NCBI GenBank assembly: GCA_963678675.1
Contig: OY783193.1
Span: 29,854,016 to 29,918,015 of the forward strand
DNA: 64,000 bases
Source of the DNA: Xiphydria camelus
Taxonomy: Eukaryota > Arthropoda > Insecta > Hymenoptera > Xiphydriidae
Direction: 5' to 3'
Below, one piece after another: positions 40,801-46,986 of the stretch. A program made the position numbers and the translations under genes. A model generated the notes under the pieces. It saw only the letters and a program-made list of their open reading frames with translations. It had not been told where the DNA came from and did no database searches. Position 1 is the stretch's first letter. Every line of letters starts with the position of its first letter.

Positions 40801-42494
40801 TGCCTATTCTGATACCTACCGAATAAGCATAACAAATTTCATAAAAATCGGTCGAGCCGTTTCGTAAAAATTCAAGGCTAAACAACAGACATGAAATTTT
40901 TATATATAAAGACGAGATTTTTATATATAAAGATAATAGTAATTTTTGACGCACCCTCAGTTTACCTTATATTTCCTATGCTGCTGGAAATTTAATAAAA
41001 AAAAGGTTTTCTAAATTGATGAATTTAGCAACCAACTGTATATAAAATAGTCAGAAAGTAAACATAATCCATACTATTGATATCATTTCACCTATTTATA
41101 TTGTAGGTATATATTAAAAATATTGCAATTGCACAAAACTCGTACACCCAACACATCAAAATAAACTCTTAAAACATGGCATCGAATAAAATGTGGTTAT
41201 GGTATGGTAGTTCTATTGCGTCTTTTTATGGAACAAAAAAGCTTGTATTAATACTTATTTACTCTATATATATATATATATATATATAATGATTTTATAA
41301 CAACTGTATTATTATTCTCTATAACTGGCTTATAGAGCTTTTTCTCTTAAGTTCGATAGCAGCTTCTATATTTGTAATTTGTTCTCCGCAGCAAAATTGT
41401 AACTTATAGCAACCCCTTACACAATAGTTCTACAAAGAAACTAAAAGCGACATTATACGGAATAATTTTATAAGTGTCACAGGAGATGGTATAATTCTAT
41501 AAGGCACTATTTTGTATCGGTTTTACAGTAATTTGATTCTATAAGCACCATTGCTGTAAAATTGTGTTACTGTACACTCTTATAGAGCTACATTTGCAGT
41601 TACCTTATAAATGCTCTATAAATTATGCTCTAAGAACGTTCTTACAACAAATTTAAAAAACAATTCAGTGTCTGTAGGCAAAATAGTCTCACGTGCCACA
41701 TTAATGCAACAATTTAGTGCTCTAGATACAACTATAAAACATTAACAGAATATAAAACTCCTATTACTCTAAATTTATAGAACTACTTTGTTAGCTGGGT
41801 ATTCAATAGTTATTACTGAAGTTTAAAAGTTATCTTTAATAATTCTCAGCAGTAACCCAATAGTAACTATTGAATGTTTAATTTTACTATTCGATATTCG
41901 TTACTTGTTATTGAGGTATTCTCACTCGCCTTCGCATGATTCCTATGTTTAGTTTCTTGTATTTTACCCATACCAGGGTACTCTGTATTTTAGACATAAC
42001 ACTTTTCCTACGCCAAAGTACAATTATTGTTTTCCCTATTGAAGAATCTCTCTTAAAATTAATATTTGTTTTGTTAAAAGGGCATGCAAAGGAATTGTTG
42101 ATTTTAGGAGGTGACTAGGGCTCATAAAGGATGGGCTTTGGATTCTGTCGTCCTACAAAATCTGATTACCCGGTACAATAAGGAGGACATCAAAGAACCT
42201 CCGCAAGAAGGGGTGTACGTTCATGGTCTTTTTCTAGAAGGTGCTTCCCTTGATCGTAAGACGGGCAAATTGGTAGAGAGCAAGCCGAAGGTTTTATACG
42301 AACAGATGCCCGTAATCTACATTTATTCCATAAACACTACCGCGGGGAAGGAACCAAAGTTGTACGAATGTCCGATATATAGGAAGCCTCAAAGGACTGA
42401 TCAAAAATATGTTGGATCTATTGATTTTGAAACTGATCACAATCCACGGCATTGGACACTTCGAGGAGTAGCTCTACTGTGCGATATCAAATAA
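8842..42494 (+). CDS. DNAH5/8-like: Axonemal dynein heavy chain, outer-arm gamma (DNAH5/DNAH8) class
   Basis: Motor heavy chain of outer dynein arms in cilia or sperm flagella; it hydrolyses ATP to slide doublet microtubules. I assembled 33 exons with GT-AG boundaries and one open frame (13,983 nt, ~4,660 residues; DNAH5 and DNAH8 are of similar size). Exons: 8842-8931, 9323-9589, 10545-10690, 10761-10984, 11080-11357, 11446-11619, 11704-11933, 12022-12221, 12283-12506, 12584-12759, 12840-13022, 13092-13490, 13546-13793, 13858-14121, 14181-14356, 14617-14811, 17776-18004, 18088-18761, 18846-19651, 19784-19991, 20605-20991, 21070-21242, 21317-21683, 23480-23674, 23767-23905, 24001-24277, 24332-26134, 27259-30836, 30919-31145, 32285-32596, 32679-33130, 33203-33497, 42108-42494. 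An in-frame TGA sits 21 nt before the ATG. The end [10 protein letters not shown] and the segment [15 protein letters not shown] mark the DNAH5/8 class. I cannot separate the CG9492-like from the kl-3-like insect paralogue by eye. It appears intact; the exon 10/11 junction is the least certain. Confidence 0.95.
8932..9322 (+). other. Dynein intron 1
   Basis: 391-bp AT-rich intron with donor GTTGTC and acceptor TTTTCAG. No repeat recognised. Confidence 0.7.
9590..10544 (+). other. Dynein intron 2
   Basis: 955-bp AT-rich intron with donor GTACCA, chosen because it preserves frame, and a tandem TAGCAG acceptor. Open frames inside (10143-10382) are not gene-like. Confidence 0.65.
11446..13490 (+). 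CDS. Dynein exons 6-12: stem (DHC_N1)
   Basis: Exons 11446-11619, 11704-11933, 12022-12221, 12283-12506, 12584-12759, 12840-13022 and 13092-13490. Recognisable family segments are [60 protein letters not shown] (as EFDQDYDTF), [13 protein letters not shown] and [19 protein letters not shown], all in DNAH5/8 order. The junction after SLK (12759) joins in frame to 12840 by a GT-AG intron. Starting exon 11 at 12820 would add NRVSECR but needs a non-canonical donor or one missing base. Confidence 0.85.
13546..14811 (+). CDS. Dynein exons 13-16: distal stem
   Basis: Exons 13546-13793, 13858-14121, 14181-14356 and 14617-14811. Exon 13 uses the acceptor CACAG at 13541-13545, not the nearer TTCAG, because only the former keeps the frame ([11 protein letters not shown]). 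Exon 14 encodes a short glutamine run. Exon 15 carries [12 protein letters not shown] and KGVAQWN, matching the DNAH5/8 'ALEDVQQ...GVRQW' region. Exon 16 carries [21 protein letters not shown]. The exon 16 start at 14617 is chosen for frame and is less secure. Confidence 0.8.
15173..15600 (-). repeat. 5S rRNA-derived module, split by a MITE
   Basis: 15173-15216 reads CAGTCACCCATTCAAGTCCT and 15545-15600 reads CGGCCAGTGTCCTCGAGTTC. On the minus strand these form the distal two thirds of a 5S rRNA-like sequence (GGATGGGTGAC box C-like segment), as in the intact copies at 39815-39912, 44003-44103 and 60002-60099. The interruption is the 15217-15541 MITE. It is not a functional 5S gene, because the start and the T-run terminator are missing. 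Confidence 0.7.
15217..15541. mobile_element. MITE with TTA duplication inserted in the 5S-derived module
   Basis: Ends GGCTTAACTCAGACGGTGCG and its inverse, with TTA on each side (15214-15216, 15542-15544). The interior is rich in GTGCGACAGCAGTGCGAC-type repeats. Removing it and one TTA restores the 5S-like sequence found in other copies (TGCTTAACT), confirming insertion and a 3-bp duplication. Confidence 0.85.
15871..16591 (+). mobile_element. Helitron, 3'-truncated
   Basis: Starts TCTATATATATAAAAATG and follows the 5637-6982 element closely (CCGTTCATCCGATTGCGATG, ATCTGCTAAAAATTCGTCAA). It stops before the terminal GACGGGCTGCTAG. It lies between the 5S module and the long-TIR element. Confidence 0.75.
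16677..17584. mobile_element. Tc1/mariner-like element with ~320-bp terminal inverted repeats
   Basis: Ends CAGGGTGGGG and its inverse, each flanked by TA (16675-16676, 17585-17586). The inverted repeats extend about 320 bp each (for example GAAGGTGACCTTCAAATGTC on the right). The middle carries a transposase C-terminal remnant on the minus strand. It lies in dynein intron 16. Confidence 0.85.
16913..17262 (-). pseudogene. Tc1/mariner-type transposase C-terminal remnant
   Basis: The minus-strand frame reads [20 protein letters not shown], then [16 protein letters not shown], and ends near [27 protein letters not shown] is the conserved segment carrying the second catalytic Asp and its surroundings in IS630/Tc1/mariner-related DDE transposases of insects. 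The N-terminal DNA-binding part and first catalytic Asp are absent, so it cannot be active. Confidence 0.8.
17776..20991 (+). CDS. Dynein exons 17-21: linker region (DHC_N2)
   Basis: Exons 17776-18004, 18088-18761, 18846-19651, 19784-19991 and 20605-20991. Strong linker hallmarks are [53 protein letters not shown] and [13 protein letters not shown]. The linker is the lever that swings across the AAA ring. Exon 17 must start at 17776 (acceptor AATAATAG) for the frame to hold after exon 16. The intron before exon 17 is 2,964 bp and mostly mobile DNA. Confidence 0.95.
19992..20604 (+). other. Dynein intron 20
   Basis: 613-bp AT-rich intron. GGGTCAAATGGACCC near 20092 is a small palindrome. Nothing else recognised. 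Confidence 0.7.
21070..23905 (+). CDS. Dynein exons 22-25: AAA1 catalytic module
   Basis: Exons 21070-21242, 21317-21683, 23480-23674 and 23767-23905. The Walker A motif GPAGTGKT is encoded at 21372-21395 (about residues 2003-2010). Walker B is in CFDEFNR (about 21515). The sensor and arginine-containing segment [15 protein letters not shown] opens exon 24. All residues expected for the main ATPase site are present. Intron 23 (21684-23479) falls between FITM and NPGYAGR and is filled by mobile DNA. Confidence 0.97.
21699..23443. mobile_element. Element with ATCGTTTTCTATC subterminal repeats filling dynein intron 23
   Basis: The left begins CCCTAGTAAAAATAATCGAT. The right, inverted, reads GCTACGATAAAAATAG. 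GATAGAAAACGATAG-type motifs recur at 21710-21740, 22480-22560 and 23220-23430. No coding capacity. It occupies nearly all of the 1.8-kb intron and contains the long-TIR element 22641-23209. The exact ends are uncertain. Confidence 0.5.
22641..23209. mobile_element. Tc1/mariner-like long-TIR element, internally deleted
   Basis: Ends CAGGGTGTTCGGAAAAAACC and its inverse, with TA flanks (22639-22640, 23210-23211). The inverted repeats are about 150 bp (TCAAGTTTATAACGACCGAG on both sides). A minus-strand remnant near 22862-22935 reads [17 protein letters not shown], the C-terminal signature seen also in the 16677-17584 element ([14 protein letters not shown]), so the two are relatives. Confidence 0.8.
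24001..26134 (+). CDS. Dynein exons 26-27: AAA2 and AAA3
   Basis: Exon 24001-24277 encodes the AAA2 P-loop GPTGAGKTT at 24201-24227 (about residue 2285). Exon 27 (24332-26134) holds [39 protein letters not shown] and then the AAA3 P-loop GEQGSAKT at 25281-25304 (about residue 2627). It also holds [17 protein letters not shown] with Walker B, and [20 protein letters not shown]. An acidic [12 protein letters not shown] insert lies near 24890-24920. Confidence 0.97.
26235..27201. mobile_element. Long-TIR element in dynein intron 27
   Basis: The left end CAGGGTGGGGAAAAAGTGTG matches the inverse of the right end (CATACTTTTTTCCCACCCTA), with TA flanks. The arms are several hundred bp and imperfect (GACCTTGACCTTTGAGGTCA / TTGAAGGTCAAGGT). 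No transposase left. The piggyBac-type MITE 26673-26908 is inserted in its centre. Confidence 0.75.
26673..26908. mobile_element. piggyBac-type MITE with TTAA duplication
   Basis: Terminal inverted repeats CACTAGATTTA / TAAATCTAGTG are each flanked by TTAA (26669-26672 and 26909-26912). TTAA duplication is the hallmark of piggyBac-mediated insertion. Non-coding, 236 bp. Confidence 0.8.
27259..30836 (+). CDS. Dynein exon 28: AAA4, stalk with microtubule-binding domain, AAA5
   Basis: A single 3,578-nt exon. The AAA4 P-loop GVGGSGKQS is at 27497-27523 (about residue 2991). Coiled-coil stalk helices run from about 28230 ([20 protein letters not shown]) to about 29150. The microtubule-binding tip is centred on [19 protein letters not shown] (near 28570-28620). 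AAA5 includes [16 protein letters not shown] and [20 protein letters not shown]. The end opens AAA6. No break or missing catalytic motif was seen. Confidence 0.97.
30919..42494 (+). CDS. Dynein exons 29-33: AAA6 and C-terminal domain
   Basis: Exons 30919-31145, 32285-32596, 32679-33130, 33203-33497 and 42108-42494. Hallmarks are [86 protein letters not shown] and [12 protein letters not shown]. The last exon codes 128 residues and a stop, and lies 8.6 kb beyond exon 32. AATAAA at 42490-42495 overlaps the TAA stop codon. Confidence 0.95.
31189..32228. mobile_element. Element with TGCAATATTGC subterminal arrays in dynein intron 29
   Basis: The left end CACACAGCACAGAACATTGC and the right end, inverted, CCCATACAGCACCGCAAGC are similar. 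TGCAATATTGC-type motifs are dense at 31205-31320 and 32045-32200. Non-coding. It contains the hairpin 31461-31683. Subtracting it leaves an intron of about 99 bp. Same family as the 14842-17717 element. Confidence 0.65.
31461..31683. mobile_element. Hairpin MITE with TA flanks
   Basis: TGAGCCGTTGAAAACCAGAA at the left pairs with the right end, and the arms run through GACTTACACCATTCTGG and ATCTGTCTAAATGATACAAA. TA lies on each side. Nested inside the 31189-32228 element. Confidence 0.75.
33498..33941 (+). other. 5' part of dynein intron 32
   Basis: AT-rich intron sequence before the large inverted-repeat element. No gene recognised. Confidence 0.6.
34482..34695. mobile_element. Hairpin MITE, second copy of the 1092-1310 family
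   Basis: Arms AACAAAACGTGTGGCCGCCA and inverse, with the loop in the opposite orientation to the 1092-1310 copy. It truncates the 34700-35007 minus-strand frame, which runs into the MITE and stops. Confidence 0.85.
34700..35007 (-). pseudogene. Basic N-terminal ORF of the inverted-repeat element, truncated
   Basis: Starting at the ATG near 35007, the frame reads [20 protein letters not shown] and [17 protein letters not shown]. This RAKEYRxR / AERxRxxRxR style of N-terminus is common in uncharacterised insect transposon proteins, so I treat it as element-encoded. Its continuation is cut off by the MITE at 34482-34695. A partly duplicated promoter-side segment lies at 34955-35045 and 35085-35195 (CCTGTCAC...ACTCTTTT). 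Function unknown. Confidence 0.5.
35206..36454. other. Interior of the inverted-repeat element; dispersed repeat at 36055-36235
   Basis: 36055-36235 repeats the 5360-5550 sequence (GAGAGCGGTGGAATGGGGCA, AAGAAGTTTCACTTCAAAAA). The open frames at 35205-35537 and 35837-36208 have no recognisable domain. Confidence 0.55.
36560..38334 (-). pseudogene. TE-associated 'GCDTT' / Cys-rich protein gene, split by a MITE
   Basis: On the minus strand, the upstream part (38334-38190) encodes [14 protein letters not shown]. The sequence is then interrupted by the 37121-38187 MITE, and resumes in the same frame at LYRQGKMKF (37120 downward). It continues through [17 protein letters not shown] and LNKYRYQCF to a Cys-rich end reading [20 protein letters not shown] (near 36650-36720). 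The GCDTTSAxxxxGK motif followed by a C-rich tail is known from uncharacterised proteins scattered through arthropod and cnidarian genomes. A stop also separates the 36810-37136 frame from the Cys-rich frame. Role unknown; I infer element-encoded. Confidence 0.65.
37121..38187. mobile_element. 1,067-bp non-autonomous element with CGAATG 6-bp duplication
   Basis: Ends AGTAGCCCATATGCAAAAC and the near-inverse GTTTTGCATATGGGCTACT. CGAATG occurs directly on both sides (37115-37120, 38188-38193). Motifs like CATAGCGGGTTTTGCA recur just inside both ends. It contains an (AAT)n microsatellite at about 37795-37850. Insertion splits the GCDTT gene. Confidence 0.85.
39815..39912 (-). repeat. 5S rRNA-derived module
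   Basis: The reverse complement contains CGATCAACGCAGTTAAGCAG (5S box A region) and TTGGATGGGTGACCGC (box C region) at 5S-like spacing. It lacks the first third of 5S rRNA, so it is a SINE3-like or element-embedded derivative, not a 5S gene. Confidence 0.75.
40164..40907 (-). mobile_element. Helitron fragment
   Basis: On the minus strand it ends with GCGAAGCCGGGATGGGCTGC then CTAGT at 40164. It shares GTTGGACGCATGCCCGCGAA and other blocks with the 5637 element. The 5' portion has diverged, with ATTTCATAAAAATCGGTCGA replacing the standard end. No coding capacity. Confidence 0.75.
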
Positions 42495-42566
42495 AATCAC
42501 TTTAAAGGAGCACAAAATGAATCCGTTAAATCTGGCGTAGTTATGCGCATGACTACTTTAGTAAAA

Positions 42567-43110
42567 ACAAAAAACGAGTCTGCTAGTACTCGAGACGCTG
42601 ATGTATAAACATCTAGTGAGCGAGATTTGATAGCTAAAATAAATCGGCTTATGATAGCTAAAAAAATTAATAAGTGAGTCGGAGTAGAGCCGATCGACGA
42701 GGAGTTACTCCAACTCACTTACTGTACATGGTGAACACCACTTCCATACAACATTGTTCTGCCAGATGTTTACACATCAATTACAAGTTAAAATGACTAA
42801 TTGATGTGTAAATATCTGGCAGAACAATGTTGTATGGAAGTGGTGTTCGTCATGTACAGTAAGTGAGTCGGAGTAACTTCTCGTCGATCGGCTCTACTCC
42901 GACTCACTTATTTATTCTTTTTAGCTATCATAAGCCGATTTATTTTAGCTATCAAATCTCGCTCACCAGATGTTTACACATGTGTCTCGAGTACTAGCAG
43001 ACTCGTTTTGTGTTTTTTAGCTATCATAAGCCGATTTATTTTAGCTATCAAATCTCGCTCACTAGATGTTTACACATCAGTGTCTCGAGTACTAGCAGAC
43101 TCGTTTTGTG
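42567..43110. mobile_element. Hairpin element with a duplicated right arm
   Basis: Arms starting ACGAGTCTGCTAGTACTCGA fold around a centre near 42790 (inner stem CTGGCAGAACAATGTTGTAT). The terminal 90 bp of the right arm is present twice in tandem (42921-43015 and 43016-43110). It begins 70 bp after the dynein stop codon. Confidence 0.8.
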
Positions 43111-43786
43111 TTTTTATTCATTAAATCAATTGTATAATATATATGTATATATGTCATGGCAATATTTCGTAACCTCAAAATACTCTAAAAATACTCTAAT
43201 AACATCGCACAGTACAGCACTTAATATTTACAGTAAAATTCTGTAATAATAATACTTACTGGCAGCTTCAATCGGAGTGGATTAATTCACTGCTGTTGTG
43301 CATACCGAGCCGGTCCAGGTCGTCTGTAGATGGAGGGTCGTGGCCGTGGAGCGCTAAACCACTCTGCTTCAAATGTGCGGAAACGGGTAACGAATAAACT
43401 GAACACTGCACTTACTATAAGACTGATATGGATATATTCAAGTGATACAAGATGCGTTGATGACTGATACAATTAAGAGAAGGCAAGAGAAGACGCCGGA
43501 AGCCTCCTGGCTTCGTCTTACATAGTTCGGAACGTAGCAACTTTTCGATCAACGGAGGAGATAGCGTGGGCGACGCTATCCACCCTGATTAGCTAATTAG
43601 AGGAGAGTGGTGGAACAGCCGATGACGCTGGGGCTGTCGGAGTCCGTGTCCGAAGGTCGAAGGTACCGTTGCTAATTTAACGCTTTCCCGAGCGCCGCAC
43701 TCACGGATCAAGAATAGGGAGTTTTTGAGCTCCTTAATTTTAGAACGTTAAACGTAAAACGTTATGTTGAGCATGCGCAGTGGCTT
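43111..43786. other. No gene recognised
   Basis: AT-rich then GC-rich sequence. The minus-strand frame 43287-43472 has no homology I can name. No repeats recognised. Confidence 0.5.
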
Positions 43787-44465
43787 CCCAGGTAGCACAT
43801 CAACGTCGAAATGACGTTTTTTGAAGGTCAGTTCTGACGTCAGATGACGAAAAATGTGACGTCATTTTAACGTCGCAAAGACGGCTTAGTTGCACATCCA
43901 CACGACGTCAGAAAAATCACGTCATAATGACGTTCTACCGGACGTTGTGATGACGTAAAAAATAACGGTTCTAAAAAGTTAGGTTTGACGTATATATTTT
44001 CATCGTGAGCGGTCACCCATCCAAGTAGTGTCCGCACTTTTCGCTGCTTAACTTCGTTGATCGGTCGGTGTCCTCGAGTCCTCATCTGCTGCATGCTCTT
44101 GTGGTTAAGAATATTATTACTATTGGTGTTCATATAAAGTTTGATGAATAAATGTATATTGCTTTTCCTGTCAATAAGAAAGAGCTTGAATAAATAAGAT
44201 TTTATAATTGTATTATTCTTTTCTCAACATTTTTCTAAATTTATGATTGTGTCTTTTGATAAATATTCTTGCATAGACGCAAATTGATATTAATATCAAT
44301 TTGCGTTTATGCAAGATATAAATAATAAATAAATATAAATAAATAAATAAATAATTATATGAATATTTATTCATCCTATGTTAATTGATTGTCTCTCATT
44401 TACTTTAATAATCTGTGCTTTTTAATAAACAGTATAGTTTATAACTTGCTCAACATGCTCTGGAG
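43787..44465 (-). mobile_element. GACGT-array element, partial copy of 59341-60528
   Basis: Starts CCCAGGTAGCACATCAACGT and is the reverse complement of the distal part of the 59341-60528 element, including the 5S-derived module (44003-44103). It ends near TTGCTCAACATGCTCTGGAG, where the other copy continues. Dense TGACGT/ACGTCA motifs occupy 43800-43990. Confidence 0.85.
44003..44103 (-). repeat. 5S rRNA-derived module
   Basis: The minus strand reads GACCGATCAACGAAGTTAAG, then GCGGACACTACTTGGATGGG and TGACCGC, the best 5S-like copy in the window (box A and box C regions). The proximal third of 5S and a terminator are absent. Confidence 0.8.
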
Positions 44466-44469
44466 ACTC

Positions 44470-45139
44470 GAGTAGTTAGGCTAGGACAGTTCGAGCACAT
44501 CAATCCGGGCGGGTTGCCTACATTCAGGGGCAAAATGGCGGGAAATTTGAATTTTGCGGAAGTCTACCTTACCGACGGAGGGTGGGGGTTACCGGCGGAT
44601 CACTGCCTTACCCACCCAGCACTGGCTTACCGACGGAGCAGGGCGGCAATTTTGAATTTCACCCCAACAGAGCTTCACCATTGGTTGAACCCCCACCTCC
44701 GGAGCTCTGTCATTGGGCGAACCCCCACTCCCCGACCTTACTCGCTCGCAGCGGGATCTCGCGGTCTCTGGTAGAGCCATCTCGCGGACTCCGACCTCGC
44801 TCGCAGCGCTATCTCGCGGATGCAGACCTCACCTGGAGCGCCATCTCGCGGGCCTCTCGCAGCATACTTTCCCGCGTGCATCATCATCATCATCATCTCG
44901 CAACGCTACGGTCTACTCCCTCACCCCTTCCCCACCCGCGAGCGACGGAGCTCTAACTTTCCAACGGAGATATAACTTACCGCAAAAATTGTGGGTAAAT
45001 TTGAATTTTGTGCGCCGCGTGCACGGAGCTCCGTCATTGGTCGAACCCCCACCCCCGACCTCACTCGCAACTTCCCGTACACACAGACACACACTCACGT
45101 CATCGAACGCGTTCGAGAGGTGTCGAACGACGAACTTAC
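44470..45139. repeat. GC-rich degenerate repeat block
   Basis: Three loosely related segments contain TTTGAATTT followed by CATTGGNNGAACCCCCAC and CTCGCTCGCAGC. A CAT microsatellite is at 44880-44897. The overlapping frames (44514-45304) are Arg/Ser/Pro-rich artefacts of composition. Confidence 0.5.
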
Positions 45140-46158
45140 CCCACCCCACTCAACCGATCCACGCGAGCGATGACGTCACAAGGCGCGCACGCGCACAGGC
45201 GCATGCGCACACGCACATGCGAGCCTCACCGGTCCTCCGACCGCGAATCTCGCGGATCCCCTAGCCTTACCACCAATCCCGAGGCTCCGCCATTGCTAAC
45301 CTAACCTTAACCCAACCCCCGAGGTGCAGCCATTGCTAACCTAGCCTTACGCCACACTCGAGGCGCAGCCATTGCTACCCTAACCTTACCCCTACTCCCG
45401 GAGCAGAGCCACTGCGCACTTTGGGATTTTTGGGACATGAGATTTCGAGGAATCGAACTGCGTCGCTGCTGTACAGTTCCGATCGAGCCGAGCGCGTCAC
45501 ATTCCTGAGCGATGACGTCATAGAACACACCCGATACCCGTTGTTCCATCGCGTCGCTACTTCGCAGTTCCAGCCGAGTCGATGACGTCACCGCAAACCT
45601 TCGCGCCCCGGCCATACAGTAATAAGCGAAACATTGATGCGTTAGGATGAAGTAGGAATTATAGCGCCATTTTATAAAGACCGCGATGACGACATCTATC
45701 GCACCGCTACTGCACATCGAGCCGAGTGCATAGCATTCCTGAGCGATGACGTCACAGCTTCTTATCGAACCGCGCCGCTACTGCGCAGATCATTAGGTGT
45801 GCAGGTTCGGACCTGTCTCGCGCGTGGTCGAGGTCAACGCCCTCGACACCCGTTGGCTCGTCAGGGCGCTACTGCGCATCGAGCCGAGCGCGGCACATTC
45901 CTGAGCGGTGACGTCATAGCTTCCCGACAGGCACGAACACGTTTGGTTCCGCGTTTCTGAAGTACACCGATGAGCAATCGTTAAGAAAGAGAGAGAGAGA
46001 GAGAGAGAAATGCTTTTTTTCGACAGAGGTGTTAAATTTACAAATTAGCGAAACACAATATATATTTTATCATTCTTTATTCAATCATATAAATTCAGCA
46101 TGTGTCACAATTTACTTCTCAACAATCGCAAACGAATTGCATTTTCCACCGAGGTTCT

Positions 46159-46575
46159 TCAGATACAGCTTGTTATCGTCTCGCAGATGGAAGCTTTCAG
46201 ATTGCTGAAGGTCGAGTACAGGTTGATGCCGTGTCGCTGCATGAGAGTCTCGAACTTGCTGTTGTAAAATTCCTTGCCAGAGTCGACTTGCAGGTTCTTC
46301 GGTACACGTCCCTGCTCGAGAACGATCTTCATGGCGGCCGTAACGTCATTGGCGTTCTTGCTCTTGGATGGCACGGCCCAGGCGAATTTCGAAAATACAT
46401 CGATAACCGTCAGCAGGAAGTGATATCCTCCGTTAGCTCTCGCGTAAGCCGACATGTCGACGAGATCCGCTTGCCAAGTCTCATCCAGGCGGCGAACGTC
46501 AACGCGCCGACGCGGAAAATTTATTCGCGCAGGCTTGTGAAGTTCCGCCACCACAGCTAACATCTCTTCGTCCAT
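46159..46575 (-). pseudogene. Polinton-type integrase core, left arm
   Basis: Inverted duplicate of 48864-49280, differing at one residue by my reading (Ile for Arg at PAR-I-NFPRRR). The rve core has WQADLVDM (first catalytic Asp), QVDSGKEFYN (second Asp) and SNLKASICE (Glu). The frame then ends within seven codons, so the C-terminal domain is lost. In Polintons this enzyme inserts the linear element. An AATAAA signal lies just beyond the stop on this strand. Confidence 0.85.
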
Positions 46576-46950
46576 CGGTCCTCCAGTGCTTTCAATCTGA
46601 CATCCAACTGGTTAATGAGCTCGGAACTGCGCAACGTCAACTCTTCGAAGCTCTCGTTGTCCACACGTTGTTTCTTCAAATTCTCCCGAAAATTGGAATC
46701 GAGAACTTGAACGATCGCATTGACACTGTCGATTTCGCTTCGCATGGCCGTTGTGATCTGGTATATATGGTACGAATTTCCTGACGTATCAGACTCTGCA
46801 TGACACTCAATGTAACAGTATCGTGCTGTTGTGTGGGCGGGGTAACATTGCACAGTCTTCTGTTCGCCACGTCGTACTGTCCATCAACGGTAAATTTGAA
46901 TCCCTCGCCGGCAGGTCCCGGGGGCCCGTGTCCACTCCTAGTACATTTTC
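46557..46950 (-). pseudogene. Fibre-like ORF remnant, left arm
   Basis: Mirror copy of 48500-48882. One frame reads FKFTVDGQYDVANRRLCNV after a GPxGP segment; a second frame continues as VNAIVQVLDSNF...LINQLDVRLKALED. The switch shows a frameshift. Collagen-like GPxGP followed by YDxxNxRLxNV is seen in uncharacterised proteins of insect Polinton-like elements. Confidence 0.55.
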
Positions 46951-46986
46951 ATGATGGTACTGATGAACGAACGTCGCGCCACTCCA

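Larger units (their letters stand above)
39385..41799. mobile_element. Element with AAGAACGTTCTT-type arrays and a 5S-derived module
   Basis: Left end CACAGGTAGCAATTTCATG; right end, inverted, CCCAGCTAACAAAGTAGTTC. Motifs such as CTATAAGAACGTT, GTTCTATA and AGAACGTTCTTAC crowd 39400-39720 and 41330-41780. It contains a minus-strand 5S-derived module (39815-39912) and a minus-strand Helitron fragment (40164-40907). It lies inside the CAATAG element in the last dynein intron. Confidence 0.65.
39010..41930. mobile_element. Element with CAATAGTAACTATTG subterminal arrays (interrupted)
   Basis: The palindromic motif CAATAGTTACTATTG and variants occur about ten times in 39015-39365 and again in 41805-41900. 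The middle is another element (39385-41799) inserted at GGTAT. Non-coding. The extreme ends are not clear to me. Confidence 0.6.

Noticed and set aside
8842..42494. Dynein locus as a broken pseudogene
   Set aside because: Apparent breaks coincide with GT-AG introns; after splicing, one uninterrupted frame of expected length remains.
44514..45304. Arg/Pro/Ser-rich frames up to 183 codons
   Set aside because: Compositional frames in a GC-rich degenerate repeat block; several phases and both strands are open.
46102..46560. Plus-strand 152-codon frame (and mirror 48879-49337)
   Set aside because: Antisense shadow of the integrase core; no domain of its own.
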